Source: Phlebiopsis flavidoalba
Taxonomy: Eukaryota; Basidiomycota; Agaricomycetes; Polyporales; Phanerochaetaceae
Direction: 5' to 3'
Assembly (NCBI GenBank): GCA_035772785.1
Contig: JAOCPU010000068.1
Span: 62,001 to 126,000, forward strand
Length of the DNA stretch: 64,000 nt
The notes under the pieces are model-generated. The model did no database searches and had not been told where the DNA came from. It saw nothing but the letters and a program-made list of their open reading frames with translations. The position numbers and the translations under genes were made by a program. Positions 34,870 through 46,679 of this stretch are shown piece by piece (the first letter of the stretch is position 1; each line of letters starts with the position of its first letter).

Positions 34870-35887
34870 CATTCTGCGTCACCGGCAGCTCCGACTGTGG
34901 GGTGGAGCCGTCCGTGTACTTGAGGACCGTACGACTAGTGAGAGTTGCTCGCCATTACCCGTATCTAAACCCATCCCGATGTCGAAACCGAGTTCAAAAC
35001 GGGTGATGAACAGCGATTCCACACAAGATAAACGCAGTTATTTCAAGCAAAGAGTGGGCGGACCGTCTCGCCGACAGCGATAGTTTCAGCTCAACTGAAA
35101 ACTCCGTTTTAAATCGAGCTGACCCACACGGGCATACTGTTATTGCACTGGCCGCAGCATACAGCAAACAACTCACACAAAGATGAAAACTCATAAGGCT
35201 CCCGGTTTTCGTCAGTAGCGGACTTCGCATTGATAACGTCTTGTCCCGGTCAACGGTGTCGTTAAATGAATCCGTGCTATATAGTTTGATAGCTATGATG
35301 TTTGTAAGTGCCCCGTGTGAGTTGCCACACCGTAAGTTCCACTCTAGCCGTTATGGTCGTATCATCATCATCATCTACTTTCGATGGTTGGGCCTGTTCG
35401 CAGTCAAAGATGTGTTGGATATGGGACGCGATCATGGGACATTTCGACGGTCGTGGATTGCTTCCTCTGGACTCACCTGAGGCACAGTGCTAGTCTGGAA
35501 GGTATACGATGATCGATCCACCAACTATGAGGCAACTACATTCGGAGGACGGCGAAAGATTACACAAAGTCTCTACCCGCGTCTCAGATTTATGCGGCTA
35601 TCAGAGACAACACAGTGTATTCGAATAAGTATTGGGGTCACGTACTGTAGCATTTGAGTTATGGCGGCTCATTAATCTTATCAAATCTCGGCGGGGAACT
35701 GTCAAATGCAAACTGTGCGCGGCGTTTAGAGGAGACTGCGAACGAAGGTTTACATAGCTTCCTTGACAGCAGTCGCCAAACACTGAGGCAGTACGAATCG
35801 ATTTTAACACACGTGCTTGAAGTGGATAGATGCGTGAGTAACTCCGAGGTAGAAGGTCGAAGCGCTCACCTAGATACAATATTTCGG
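34870..35887 (+). CDS. unidentified spliced gene, helical protein
   Basis: Not recognised. Plus-strand pieces in order: a basic Ser/Pro-rich stretch PLPVSKPIPMSKPSSKRV (about 34955-35060); STVSLNESVLYSLIAMMF ending at GTAAGT 35304; an acceptor GTTCGCAG near 35403 followed by DAIMGHFDGRGLLPLDSPEA; EDGERLHKVSTRVSDLCGY; and an 78-codon frame at 35654-35887 (SYGGSLILSNLGGELSNANC, then SRQTLRQYESILTHVLEVDR), which stops at a good GTGAGT donor at 35888. The last part looks helical and coiled-coil-like. Exons downstream of 35888 were not found. Several frame breaks separate the pieces. Confidence 0.4.
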
Positions 35888-35889
35888 TG

Positions 35890-36384
35890 AGTGGGTGCCC
35901 AGTGCGTGCGCATCCGCCAGAGCCGACTACAGGTGACGCTGTGATTCGAGGAACGCTACCGCTCTCTATATTGACCACGATTCATGTGTCGCCTCGTCCT
36001 GCGTCAACCTGCGCGCGGATCGGCCAGGGTAGGGGACGCAAGCTATTGAGACCATTGCCGTAGCCCGAGATGTGTCAAACTTGGTCCATTGTAGCTAGAC
36101 TGCACTGTCCCTGGAGGAGGCTAGACCAGGTCTAGGAAGGAACTGGGGCGTAAGAGGATCCTTAGGATCCAAGATGAGGGTGGCAGTATGTCCGAGAGCA
36201 TGAGCACAGAGAACAGACTAGTATGGCAAGAAGAACCGGGTTCGGGTCCCAAGATGACGTCGAACGGGAAAGCCACAATCACGTCCAGGGGTAACAGTGG
36301 TTAGCAATGAAGGCAGGACCCGTTGAAGGGGATCGGAGTCGAGATAAACAAGCCAAAACAGGGCGGGAGTGGCGAAAACAAGTT
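35890..36384. other. no recognisable gene
   Basis: Gap between the unidentified plus-strand gene and the 3' end of SPO22/ZIP4. It may hold a further exon of the former after the CTACAG acceptor near 35932. A near-palindromic GGATCC-TTA-GGATCC occurs at about 36156-36170. Confidence 0.4.
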
Positions 36385-39300
36385 CTAGGAAGGTTGAAAG
36401 TCCGTCGATGTCTTGGTCCCGTCAGGCTGAAATCTGGAAAGCAGTTCCGTGTACGTCTCGGAAATCTGGCCGATGTCATGGTTTCAGCCCAACAAACCCA
36501 AAGTAGAGGAACTCGTTTTTACCCTCTCAGCACGTGCCGGACCATCCGGTACGTAGCGGCAGATGACTGTGGAAGATTCAAACCATCTTCTAGCCTCATC
36601 GACTAGAGATACGCTGCAAAAGGCCTTGAGTGTGGTACTCAGGTACAAGCAAGAAGGCAATTACTGCAAGCACTCAATGCCTGTGTTATACGCAGTGCCT
36701 AGTAGCCATTGTCGTTCATCCGTGGGATAGACCTGTAAAAAGTCACATTGAGCTTATTGAATTGTGCCGTATGGAGCACTGACGTTCTCAGAGTCCTGAT
36801 TTCGGCATACTGATCTAGAACAGCAACGGCTTTGTTCAACATACCCAAGAGCCTTCGTCCTATCAGATGGCGAGTTTCTGGACAGGAGTATGGTGCAAAT
36901 TGCCCGCAACCAGCGAGAGAATTTCTCCACGGATAAGGACGAATGATCAAGGCTGGAGTGGAGAATTGCCTGTGAGGGGAAGTTGGTTAATACTGTAACA
37001 ACATGATGTATTTGATCATATACCTCTAAAGCAGCAAATAACACTACCCACAGTTTCATCGTGAGTGAAATTCCGGTCACGGGCTAAGGAGGTAAACGTA
37101 TACCCTCAACGGGACAATCCCTCTCGGCCCACTGACATGAAGAGGCAGTGAGTCACACGGTCCGCGGACAAAGATACAGCGGAAAATTTACCAGCATATC
37201 CGCTAGAGCTTTTCGAATGTGTTTTACCGCCCGGGCCAAAGCATCAGAACGCGCCGCATCCTGAATGCAGGTAAGTGTCGAGTCTCGCACGGTAGGGTCA
37301 TTCCGATTCTGACCTGAATAGCGTCCAGTAAACTCTTCCAATCATTCATTAAGCAACACAGCTCTGCTTCGAACACCCGGAGTTAAGTGCACAAAGGTCC
37401 CGACTCGTGTGTAACGTCGTCGTTGGCGGTAAGATGTTTGCCATTAAACACAATCTTTTGGATCCGATCTTTGGAGACACGGATATCCTTGAGGATTGCT
37501 TCCAGCCCAGGCTAGGAGTAGCTCAACTTGATTAGTAGCGAGATCATCATAAGTTAGTGACACATACATCTCCATCAACCGCAGCAGCACGTCGTCGACG
37601 CAACACAAACACTGGATATATGAAAGTCAGCGTTTGGAGTGTGAGGCCACACGACCGTGGCACAGCTTACCTCGTCCAGCGACCGCGGCAAAAGAAGCGT
37701 TTGCCACGTACAGATGGAGACTAGTGTCAACGTCGGCCAGGGAGGAGGAGCAATAGATTTCGAGGAGCTAAGCGTTCTGTGTTCTTTAGCATGTGGTAAG
37801 GTTCGCAGTCGTGTCAAACAAGGCCACCTCTCGCGCGATGTCGAACAGATTCGATGCGGCTTCGTCCCCGTCCTCCCAATCTGCGCAGCCTTGGACGGGC
37901 GCAATTGTACGCTCTTCGCCATAACCATGAGATGTCTTTAGTAATGGCGCCGCGCTCAACATTGGAAAGCGATGCGCGATCAGAGTCTTCCCTAGCTCAG
38001 GGTTGAGATGAGTGGTGACGTCGGCGCCGGACATCAGGCAACAACACATACCGGTGATGAATGAAGTGACCTATCAAGGTGTGGGGAACAAAGTGGCACG
38101 TCATGGCGTGGAGGGAACAACCGTATCAGTGTGACCCGGGATCCGCAAATGTATCACGTTCACCGACATTCTTGCACCCGGGCTCCGCCATAAGCTTCAC
38201 GGTGAGCCGGATGATGCAACGGATCAGAACAAGTGCTTCTAGATGGAGATTTTGGCCCCTTTTGTTTCTGAACCGTATCCAGCAGGGCTTCCAGGATGGA
38301 AAGCAGCAGTGACTTCATGTCAGACTCATTGGCAAGCTGAGTCGCAAGTAGAGAGCATTTTCCGATCAAACTCTGGTGCCTCGACCATGGCTCGCCACGT
38401 TGCGGATAGCTGGCTGGGGCAGGGAGAGCAATTAGCATTTGGCGCGGATCTGCCATGGTAAGGAATGAACGTTGAACCTTCATCCTCCAGCCCTGCGTTC
38501 AACAGTTAGATGTGCGATGAGAGCGCTGAGAATGTGGGCTCTCACCTTGATGGACAGCTGCGAGCACAGAGACGTAACAGGTGGCCGCGTCGCCGCCCGG
38601 GCATCGACGGAGAATTGCGGAACGCCTTGGAGTATTCTCGCTGGCTGAATGTGAGAAAGAGCCGCCTTGCGAAAGCATTTGGCGTGGCTCGGGCGGGCCA
38701 TACTTGAGAAAAGAAATCGGATGTGTGCCGCACAGGTAAGGGTACCAGTCAGCCGCTTCTGCCCATCGTTTAGCGATGTAATGCCTGTCGCCGAATTGCC
38801 ACAGGAGCTGTTTGTTGATGAATGAGCACGAGTAGTACCATGGAGAAGAAGCCTGACCGTGAGACAGGCCGTGGCGGGTACTTTGGGGAGAACAATTTCG
38901 GCGTCATTGATACCTATCCGGACGTTATGCGGTGGTTTGGAGCGTTTGGGGACCAACAGGAACTTACACGCGAGGGCAGCTTCGACGTCGCCCATGGCCC
39001 TTTCGTGGGTTCTCTAGTCTTTCGAACAATGGAACAGCAAAGACAGGAGCAAACGATCTACACAGGTTAGATAACGACTTGGATTCCAATTCCACAATAC
39101 TTCCGGAGCGCATGTCGATGGACGGCCGTAACAAGCGTGCTGACAATATTCCCATTGAAGTGAAGAGCAGGAAACATCGTAAGGGACCACGTACTGATAT
39201 TGGGCAAGAGTTCTCAACTCTTGCAGGATGCCCTGTAAGAAGCTCCGGTCAGCCGGTCACCCGACACCAAACGGGGGAACAGCACGCACTCGGTAACGTT

Positions 39301-41121
39301 ACTGTCAGTGTAATCCATATGATCAATGATGGACTGAAACGCTGGCCGGGTGTGTGGGAACCAAACAATCGATGAATGCCGAAAGAAAACGAAGTCAACT
39401 GTCATGCTTACCCATCAAGCAATTGTGGCTCGCAGCCTTGCGCCTCTTTAGGACGGCTAGCCTCAGTCCATCGCAACTGTTGGTGCTCAGGGCTTATCCT
39501 TTAGAGGTTACTCGTGTGAATGCGTGCAAGATCCCCAGACGAGCCATGTCGCTCACCCCGGTCTGTAGCGGAGTCTATACTGTCGATCAAACTCATTCAG
39601 GGCCGCTTCAGCCCGGTCTAGATGTCAGCATCGTGGTTTGGGGATAGATAATACGCTCGGGCTGTGAAGTTCAAATTGGGATTCGTAGGCCTGGATACTG
39701 TGCGTAGACTTGTCTGCTTGCCACCCTAGACTTCTGAGGATGGACCGCTGTCAATGGAAACCTTAGACCCCGTGTACGACGGGCGTTAGGGAGAAAAAAT
39801 TAAGAGCTACCTTGAGGTCCGCAACTCCGGCGACGTTGTAGCCGACAATTCAATGATGGAGAATGCCTTCTGCAGCCCCACTTCACCGCGTATTCGCTAG
39901 ATTGTTGTTGTTCCCCGTCCGAGACGTGCGGGTGGGTTGCGTAATGTCTTAAGAAAAAGACTTCCCAATTTCCAGAAGCTTGGCTGCCAGGGCTACGCGC
40001 TTTAATGATGTTAGTACATGTAACACTGATACGACACTTCACTCACGTCCGAGGGGGCAACAAAGTCAGACGCTGATCTTGCTCTAGTCACGCGATGAGC
40101 CATGGGCGCGCTGAGTAGATGTGCATCCTTTACCCATGGCCTTCTGCAGCATGAAATCTGCCACGCCAATGTTGCCTTCTCTCCATGCCTATTAGCGTAA
40201 TGATCACCGCTCGAGTATGAGGGATATCCACGGCATCACGGCATCACGGAATTGCTAGCTTACCGCTTCCATGCGACTAGAAAAGTAAAGTACTACGGCC
40301 TGTGCTCTTGTTTGTTGAAACGAGGGCTCCGCGTCATCCAGCGTCCTGAGCTGTTCTTCATACTGTGCACGAAAGAATATCAGAAGAGTTGCACGGGCAT
40401 GTAAGTGGTGTGGGCCACAAACCTTGGCTGCACATGCAAGGATACTGGCGGCTACAGCGTGCCGACCGACTTCTATACACGGACATTAAGCGATCAGGAT
40501 GGAGAACGCGAGGAAACGACGATGTGTGAAGGTCTTACCGGACAGACTTGCACCCGCCTTACTAGCCAGTTGCAGCACGTGCACGAGACCTGTAATATAG
40601 TTTCAATAGAGTGGAGTGAGTATCAGCTTCGGCTGTTACAGACACGATTGGGCCGACCTTCCAAAGGCTGATTTTGTTCCAATCAGCCGCCTCTATGAGA
40701 CGGAAGCCTTTGCCATCCTCACTGGCTCGGCGATGGGGTCAGCATACGCGTGTGGCTGGAACAGTAGTGGGGCTTACACGCCGCCACAACATCTGAGTTG
40801 GGCGTTCGCTTGCCCACCCTTGATAGTGCTCGCTGCATTCCAGAGATGTACCCCTGCATTGTAACCCGCATATAGTCACGTCCCGGGACTTGCATTCATC
40901 CTTTACAGGCACACGACGGCCTGGGTTCCCCCCCCCTCTCTAATCGAGAGCATCAGCACTCCTCTTTCCAATCCTTATTCGTCTTGGGGCGCTGCCTCGA
41001 GATGGGCCTCCCCAAGTGCGCAACCTTGTCTAGGTCAGGGGATAAGCTGTGGCCAGGCGGAACGCTTGCTCTCAGCCAGCTTGGGTTTGATGAGGACAAT
41101 TTGATCTGGTGACAAAGACAT
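36385..41121 (-). CDS. SPO22: meiosis protein SPO22/ZIP4-like (TPR)
   Basis: SPO22/ZIP4 is a meiosis-specific TPR protein of the ZMM group that promotes crossover formation and synaptonemal complex assembly on chromosomes. N-terminus from ATG 41121: MSLSPDQIVLIKPKLAESKR, LDKVAHLGRPISRQRPKTNK. Helical TPR-like middle includes EEQLRTLDDAEPSFQQTRAQ and VVLYFSSRMEAV (about 40260-40380), GNIGVADFMLQKAMG (about 40140), SHAKCFRKAALSHIQ (about 38660), DMKSLLLSILEALLDTVQKQ (about 38280), and GDEAASNLFDIAREVALFD. The most diagnostic part is C-terminal: FSRWLRAICTILLSR, DRTKALGYVEQ, VYPTDERQWLLGTAYNTG, DEARRWFESSTVICRYVPDG and ISETYTELLSRF, with TAG at 36385-36387. Many short introns and frame breaks. 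About 4.7 kb fits a protein of 900-1,000 residues. The family assignment rests on my recall of fungal homologues. Confidence 0.85.
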
Positions 41122-41379
41122 TTGAAACGCTGCTTAATTCTGTATGTTTTTGTCTTACCCTGAATCTGCTCAAACAAGCGGCTGCACTATCGCGGTCTTG
41201 TTTTTCTTGCGGGCGGGACATCACGTCGGAGGCAATGGGCGTTGCAGGGCAAGTGGTTAGGGTTGAAGTGACGCTACTCGCGTGCGGTCATAGCGGCGTG
41301 ACCGCGATCCATTTTTGGAAGCTGTGTGACCCTATTGTGACCCCGCGTGGAATGCTGTCACTGGGTGCTCCGAACAACC
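41122..41379. promoter_or_regulatory. shared divergent promoter region
   Basis: Only 258 bases separate the SPO22 start (minus) from the start of the membrane-hairpin gene (plus). No TATA box or meiosis-type regulatory site is obvious to me. Both genes must draw promoters from this interval or overlap their 5' ends. Confidence 0.5.
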
Positions 41380-41957
41380 ATGGCGTCCGCAACAAGACAC
41401 ACCGCCTGCGGCGACAGCGAACCTGCCAGTCGATGCGGTTGCAAGGTGCACCAGAGTCGGTCTTATTATTACCTGCAAAATGTAGAACTAAAGACCGACG
41501 TATCGGACTGTAGGATGCACAGAAAGGACGGACTCTTTGCGGGCTTGTCCGCAGGCTTGGTCGGAGGTCAGTTGCGTGCAGAAGTCACCCTGGTTGCGCC
41601 ACCTGCAGCACTTGGAACGTTTCTCACACCCATTTCTGTTTCAATGTCAGTTATTATCGGCCAACGCTTCTACCGATTCGACAGGAACAAGACGATCCTT
41701 TGTGGTGTCTGTAAGTTTTTATATTTCGTCTAGCTCGCTTTGGGTCCGCCTGACCCCCGTTCAATATTGCCACTGTTATCGCGTAATAAACACGATCATC
41801 ACGCTACTAACCTACTTCCCGCATACAGTAAACCGGTATCCTTGCTGGATATCAGTTCTCCCAGGTATTCCTGGCGTCCAACTTAGCTCGGCTGCGTAAG
41901 GAGCAGGCACAGCTTGCGCAAGCCAACGAAACCGCCGGAGCTCCAGAACAGTTCTGA
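41380..41957 (+). CDS. small conserved membrane-hairpin protein
   Basis: Starts at ATG 41380 in good context (ACCATGG). The N-terminus is hydrophilic and contains YYYLQNVELKTDVSD, then a glycine-rich membrane segment DGLFAGLSAGLVGG. Intron 1 is 41567-41650, intron 2 is 41711-41828. Exon 2 reads GQRFYRFDRNKTILCG and exon 3 GILAGYQFSQVFLASNLARL followed by a charged tail RKEQAQLAQANE, ending APEQF and TGA 41955-41957. One extra A just after intron 2 breaks the frame; with two A instead of three it closes. About 125 residues with two short glycine-rich helices. Architecture suggests a small organelle-membrane protein, perhaps mitochondrial; I know no function. Confidence 0.7.
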
Positions 41958-43430
41958 TTCCTGACGACCACGTAAATGTCATTCAGACTCCAAGTCAAAC
42001 GGTGCGCGCAAGCTTCTCCACGTGTCTGCTGCATATGTTTGGTCTCATGCTTGCTCTGCCAGAATCGCTCACAGCGCCCATTGCGGTCGTTTCCGAAAGA
42101 GAACCTTCTCCCGGCTTGTGAACGTTTAAGTACCCATGTAAGAAAACCGTCTTACATAGAACCTGGTATCCTGCCAATCACCGCCATGGCGACGATGCAG
42201 GGCAGGCCGGCAACCTTCCCCTGGGTGGGCCGTCCTGCGTGCCGAAGCGCGATGTGTGTGTTATGTGTTTGGCATGCCCGGTCTGCCAGGCAGGTGTCTG
42301 TATACAGCGCAATGTTAGGATCCGATGCTGACAGCTATACATTGGTGAAGCACGAAGCTCGCAAGTTCTGGGCGTTACGACTCGCAGGACGGCCTCTCGC
42401 CCGCCAGAGCTTCCGTGAGCGGCGTCGCTGCGTTCATGAGTGTCGTATCAGGTCGCATCCTGAGCATGAAGTCTCCACCACACCCTGCCGCCGAAGCTGC
42501 TGCTTTATTTCCACGGCCCGCTGCCCTGGGCCCGCCCGAATGGAGAGCGCACCGACTTCATCGCCCTCAAAGGCCTTTCTACGGACCCTTCGTAATTGTT
42601 GCGGCTCCGCACGTCGACGTATGTTACGCGTGAGTCAGACAGAGGCAAACATCGGGGGACCTGACCTGGCGCCGCAGTCTGAATGGGGGCGGACATGTGC
42701 ACGTCACCCTGAGCTAAGAGGGCGTCGAGACGACGCTTTTGCCACTCCGCCGCGCGCTGCAGCTGACTGGCGTCCGTCCGCGTGCCTGCGGGGTCGCGAG
42801 GTGGGGAGGGGGGTGCTCCAGGCCAGAGTGGCTGGCTATCGCGAGGCGTTGCGCCTCTCGCGCCGCGATGGTCCCTCGCCGTGGCGCCCCTGTGGGTGTG
42901 CGGCGTGCGGCGCGCGATGCGGACGACGCGCTTGGCCGCATATAGGCCTGTCTCACCCTCATTAGGAAAACCGTAAAATTTAGCGTGCACTGGCCTCGGC
43001 ACGCGCATCCCAGCACGCGCAAGGGGCAGCAACACCACCATCTCGTCATGGTTTGCTGCATATCTTGGCTCCCACCTAAACGATGGATAGTAGGCCTGAT
43101 GACACGATACTGTGGGTCCGGATGCTTTGCACTGCTTGGGATGATGAGCGATGCGGATGTGGTGTCGCTGCGATCCGGGAGTACGAGAGCTATTTGTCCA
43201 GGTCCCGAATCTTTCCATCGCCCGAGCCAGACCGGTGCATAGAACCCCCTCCGGCCGATGGGACCTGTTCGCGAAAACGCATCTCAAGGGTCAAAAACAT
43301 GTGTCGCTCTCACCAACCGAGCTGCGGGTGTACGTACCCACTCTGTCAGCCAGCTGCACTACCGCTTGACAAGACCCAACTCAAATCTTTGATGGGCCGA
43401 GGCGATTGAGAGATATGTCACTGCATTGAA
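41958..43430. other. GC-rich region, gene possible but unresolved
   Basis: Both strands carry long frames (329 codons plus at 41976-42965; 260 codons minus at 42505-43287). The best protein-like piece is plus-strand HHTLPPKLLLYFHGPLPWAR and PNGERTDFIALKGL near 42475-42580, followed by a GTGAGT donor at 42631 and a CCGCAG acceptor at 42678. No family is recognised and I could not choose a strand with confidence. Confidence 0.35.
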
Positions 43431-44640
43431 CCGCGCACGGGCCTTCTGAGTCGGATGGAAACATGTTTCGCAGAGATGTAATTGCAGGTGGATGTTTTAT
43501 GAATACAACTAGGGGTTGAATGATGGTTTCTACTGTCAATATTGGGATTTAAAGTGATGGGGGGATGCGTGCTGTATGTGAAATGTGCGACAAAGAAGCA
43601 TGCGACGGTGAACGAAAATGCGATGACAAAGCGACTACGAGTATGCGAATAGCCCAAAAATACCGGCATATACACCGTAGGAAGGAGATGGTCATGTAAC
43701 GTCGTGATGAAATACATATATGCGGGCGTGACAGGCAGAGTGCACGATAATGCATGGCGATTTACGGAAAATATGTTCACTGTGGACGATATTATTGGCC
43801 GGGTGGTGGTTGACGGGCGTATTATACAGTGTCGAGGGACGCTAGTTGCGTGTCGTTAAACGTAGAATTAGAAATGATACGCAGCAGGAGGAACCCGACG
43901 GTTCGCGAATTGGCGCTGACGGTACGCCAGGCTGGGACTGTGGTGGGCAGACGGTTTTCTAAGTGGGCGGGCTGGCTGTGGTGCTCGCGCATAGTGCTGG
44001 GCCGGCTCGGTTGTGCGCGATATTGGCGCGCAATACGCGTGGCGCGCAGAGGGGCGCGCGCGGACGGAGCCCAAGTAGAAGTTCGGAGAATGAGAGAGGA
44101 GAGTCTGGTAGTGAGCGTGTTCGCGAACATGCCCGTGAACTTCGTGCGGGTCTCGTCGGACGCGGAGATCCCTCTGACAACCATGGAGCACAGCCGAGAC
44201 TGCGCGGCATAGACGTAGTCCGGCAGTCGTCACAGGCGGGCGTTGGTGGTACCGCAGGCGTGCCTTTCTGAGCGGTTTCTCCGTCCTCGGTCGGGGAGCA
44301 GGCGAGGGAATAGAAGTACAGTGTTATGAGCGTGAAAATCATGAGTTCCCGCACAGATCTACGGGTATGAGGTTACTGTACCTGCGGTGCGGCATGAGCA
44401 ACACGGCGAGATCAACGGCGGTCATCGCAAGATGCCAACGTCGTGAGGGTACGAACGTGGCCCTGCTTTGAACGAGTTTGAAGGCCCAAGCGCGGGCTCG
44501 ACAATGGATTGGCACTTGGTTCGGCGTGCAAGGCAAGTAATGGACTAGTCTTGGAGATGAGGTCACTCAGAGGTGGGTAACAAGCTTCTCAAAGTGATCT
44601 ACGCAAATAAATTCGGTCTTCAAGACGGGGCAATGGATGC
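43431..44640. other. ambiguous open frames, no recognisable gene
   Basis: Between 43820 and 44354 all of three minus frames and one plus frame stay open for about 120-130 codons, typical of GC-rich, Arg/Ser-rich chance frames. The minus frame from 44354 begins with a hydrophobic, signal-like stretch (MIFTLITLYFYSLACS after six residues), which could be a real secreted-protein start, but nothing downstream supports it. Confidence 0.35.
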
Positions 44641-44739
44641 TTCGACATAAGCCACTTCCCTGCAAACGCGTCTGGGAATTGTCAAGCGACAGGCGTTCAT
44701 TATGCCGTCTAGGTGCCTTGCACCAGGTGGGAAAGCGTA

Positions 44740-45482
44740 CAGTTAGAAGCGAGCTGTGCGTAGAGAACGCATCGGTCGGCCGAGCGCTTCGAATGATAAT
44801 GAGTCGGAAGCGGAGTGATGTGGTACTCTGTGTGAAACTGTCCTAGGCGGGAGTATTGTTGCTCTGTCTAGGTGCGTGGATCGATAGAGTTGAATAGTAG
44901 GAGCGGAACGGTGGGGAGTGGTGTGTGTGGAGCGTAAGACCGGAGCCCCCGCTTGTGGACCTGACGGGATTGAGGGGGGCGGTAAAACGACTGGGCGGCC
45001 TTGTTGCTGTCTCGCCTGAAGGATGCGTGTTTGCGGGAGCCGCGTGCGTGCTGGATCCTGACGGCATCCGTGCTGCGAGATTGTCGCGCTCTTTGGCCAT
45101 GACAAGGCCTTGGAGCGTAGATTCAGCACAGGAGACATATGTCGGTTCTCGTTCCACGTAGAGGCCCGAACTTCAAATCCCCCCTCAGATTAAGGAACTC
45201 GCGTTTCCACCAGGTTAATGTGTCCTCAAGGTTGATTCGCCGGAGACCGCTGACCCCACCAGGTCTTGTTCGTGTTAAGTGTTGCTGGAGCAAAGTGTGA
45301 GTACAATACAGAAAGAGAGATAGGGTGGTAAGAGACTTACTCGTACGGTCAAGAAACCATTGTTCGCCATCATGAGAGGCTGCAATGGTGGCCACAGGCC
45401 AGGTACCTCGCTGCTGCCTGCGGTTGGCCGTTCGTTTGTAACAATTACGGATTTTTGAGTACGGTAGAATTGTTAGTGTCAC
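44740..45482 (-). CDS. unidentified minus-strand gene fragment
   Basis: Not recognised. After an acceptor ACCGCAG near 45423 an exon reads WPVATIAASHDGEQWFLDRT and ends at GTAAGT (about 45345). A 56-base pyrimidine-rich intron ends CTCCAG near 45290. Beyond it, one frame contains REPTYVSCAESTLQGLVMAK and a Ser/Thr/Pro-rich, probably disordered C-terminus that stays open to about 44843. Intermediate sequence has stops in every frame. The exon-intron junction is the strongest evidence for a gene. Confidence 0.35.
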
Positions 45483-45570
45483 AATGCAAGTACGATGATG
45501 ACGCGATTGGAATGGACCGGATTGCGAGTTGTTTGCCAGAATCTTTTTTTGCTATGAATAAAGTCGTTAA

Positions 45571-46319
45571 TCAAACGTTGGGGCGAGGCAGACGCTGGTG
45601 AGTCTGGTAGCAGCGATATCGTGCGGTAGCGTCCATGTGCGTGCTGAGCTTGGGTATCGAGGTCAAGGCGTGAAGAGTGTCGAAGGCGACGTCGTCGCGC
45701 GAGAGTGCCGAGAACCAGACGTACTGCCAGCAGTCATGCATCTCACAGGTGCTTTTCCGCGAGGGAAATGACTTGAGCGTTTTTTTTTGTGGGTCGAGCG
45801 AGTCAGCCAGTCCACCGGCTCAGGGGCGGGCGGTGAGACGACCTGGGGACGGTTGCTCCTCGTACACGTCAACGTCCTCGGCATGGGGGACAAGGGCGAA
45901 ACGTCGTGGTTGGTGCGCTAGGGCACCTTGCAGCCGAGGATGGTATGTGCCATTGGGCAGCCTCATCTGGCCTGCGGGCGGTGTGTACTTGACACAAATA
46001 GAAATCCAGTAAGACAAGTCAGTGAGTGCGCTCAAGGTATTACGCGATGAATATTAAAAACCCCCCCCCCCCCCCGCCCCCCCGTCCAGCGCCGGAGGCA
46101 CTTGGGAGAAAGACGCGACAGCTGCGAGTCGAGATGCAGCAATGGGTGGCAGTCAGAGTGGTATGCCGCTGCAACAGGCTGCTGCCGCTTTTGGCGCGTC
46201 GGTGAGGGTGCGCGGACCGCGGCGGGGATTGCGTGAGCGGGAGCTCTGTCTTTGGCTGCCAATCTGGTGCCCATGTATGGTGGACGAGCTCGAGAGGCAA
46301 AGGTCTGTAAAGAGTTCAT
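45571..46319 (-). CDS. unidentified protein, minus strand
   Basis: Not recognised. A TATATA element at about 46361-46368 (minus strand) precedes ATG 46319, which opens MNSLQTFASRARPPYMGTRL. After the poly-C tract at 46061-46083 the second half reads YWISICVKYTPPAGQMRLPN, HAEDVDVYEEQPSPGRLTA, then in the next frame ADSLDPQKKTLKSFPSRKST and MHDCWQYVWFSALSRDDVAF, ending QRLPRPNV with TGA at 45571-45573. The smooth continuation through one frame change at about 45823 supports a real gene of roughly 230 residues. How the two halves connect across the poly-C tract is unclear; an intron or an artefact is possible. Confidence 0.5.
46061..46083. repeat. poly-C tract
   Basis: C15 (46061-46075), one G, then C7 (46077-46083), directly after ATTAAAAA. 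It falls inside or beside the unidentified minus-strand gene. Tract length is likely unreliable. Confidence 0.8.
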
Positions 46320-46679
46320 TTGATGGTACGTGGAGTGTGCGGAGGGACGAGTACGGCGAGCGTATATAGAGCCATGGCGGGCGAATAAAGTACGGGAGGG
46401 GAATCAAAACAGAGGAAAGGAAGGTAACATTGCGCTTAGAGGAGGATGTTTTTTAAAAGCGAAAAGGACAGGAAGATGATCATGGCAGGGGAGTTCGGGC
46501 CTCGGGAGCGGAAAATTGTGAATATGGTGAAATTCTCGGCTAGAAACGAACAGGGGACGCGGGACAAGGAGAAGGTTGCCTGGGTTCGGTGTCGCTGGGA
46601 CATACCGGAAACTGGCTCGTAAGCGCAAGGAACCGTTCGAAAGCGTAAATTCCATCCGGGCACAGCGCCCAGATGGGCA

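Noticed and set aside
36170..36260. tRNA suggested by gggttcgggtccc (B-box-like)
   Set aside because: No matching A-box or foldable acceptor and anticodon arms upstream.
36307..36606. Basic plus-strand frame (99 codons) resembling a mobile-element protein
   Set aside because: It is antisense to the C-terminal exons of SPO22, whose protein sequence is clearly recognisable.
40616..40864. Plus-strand frame of 82 codons
   Set aside because: Antisense to the N-terminal part of SPO22.
42505..43287. 260-codon minus-strand frame as a gene
   Set aside because: No motif, and an even longer plus frame overlaps it; composition explains both.
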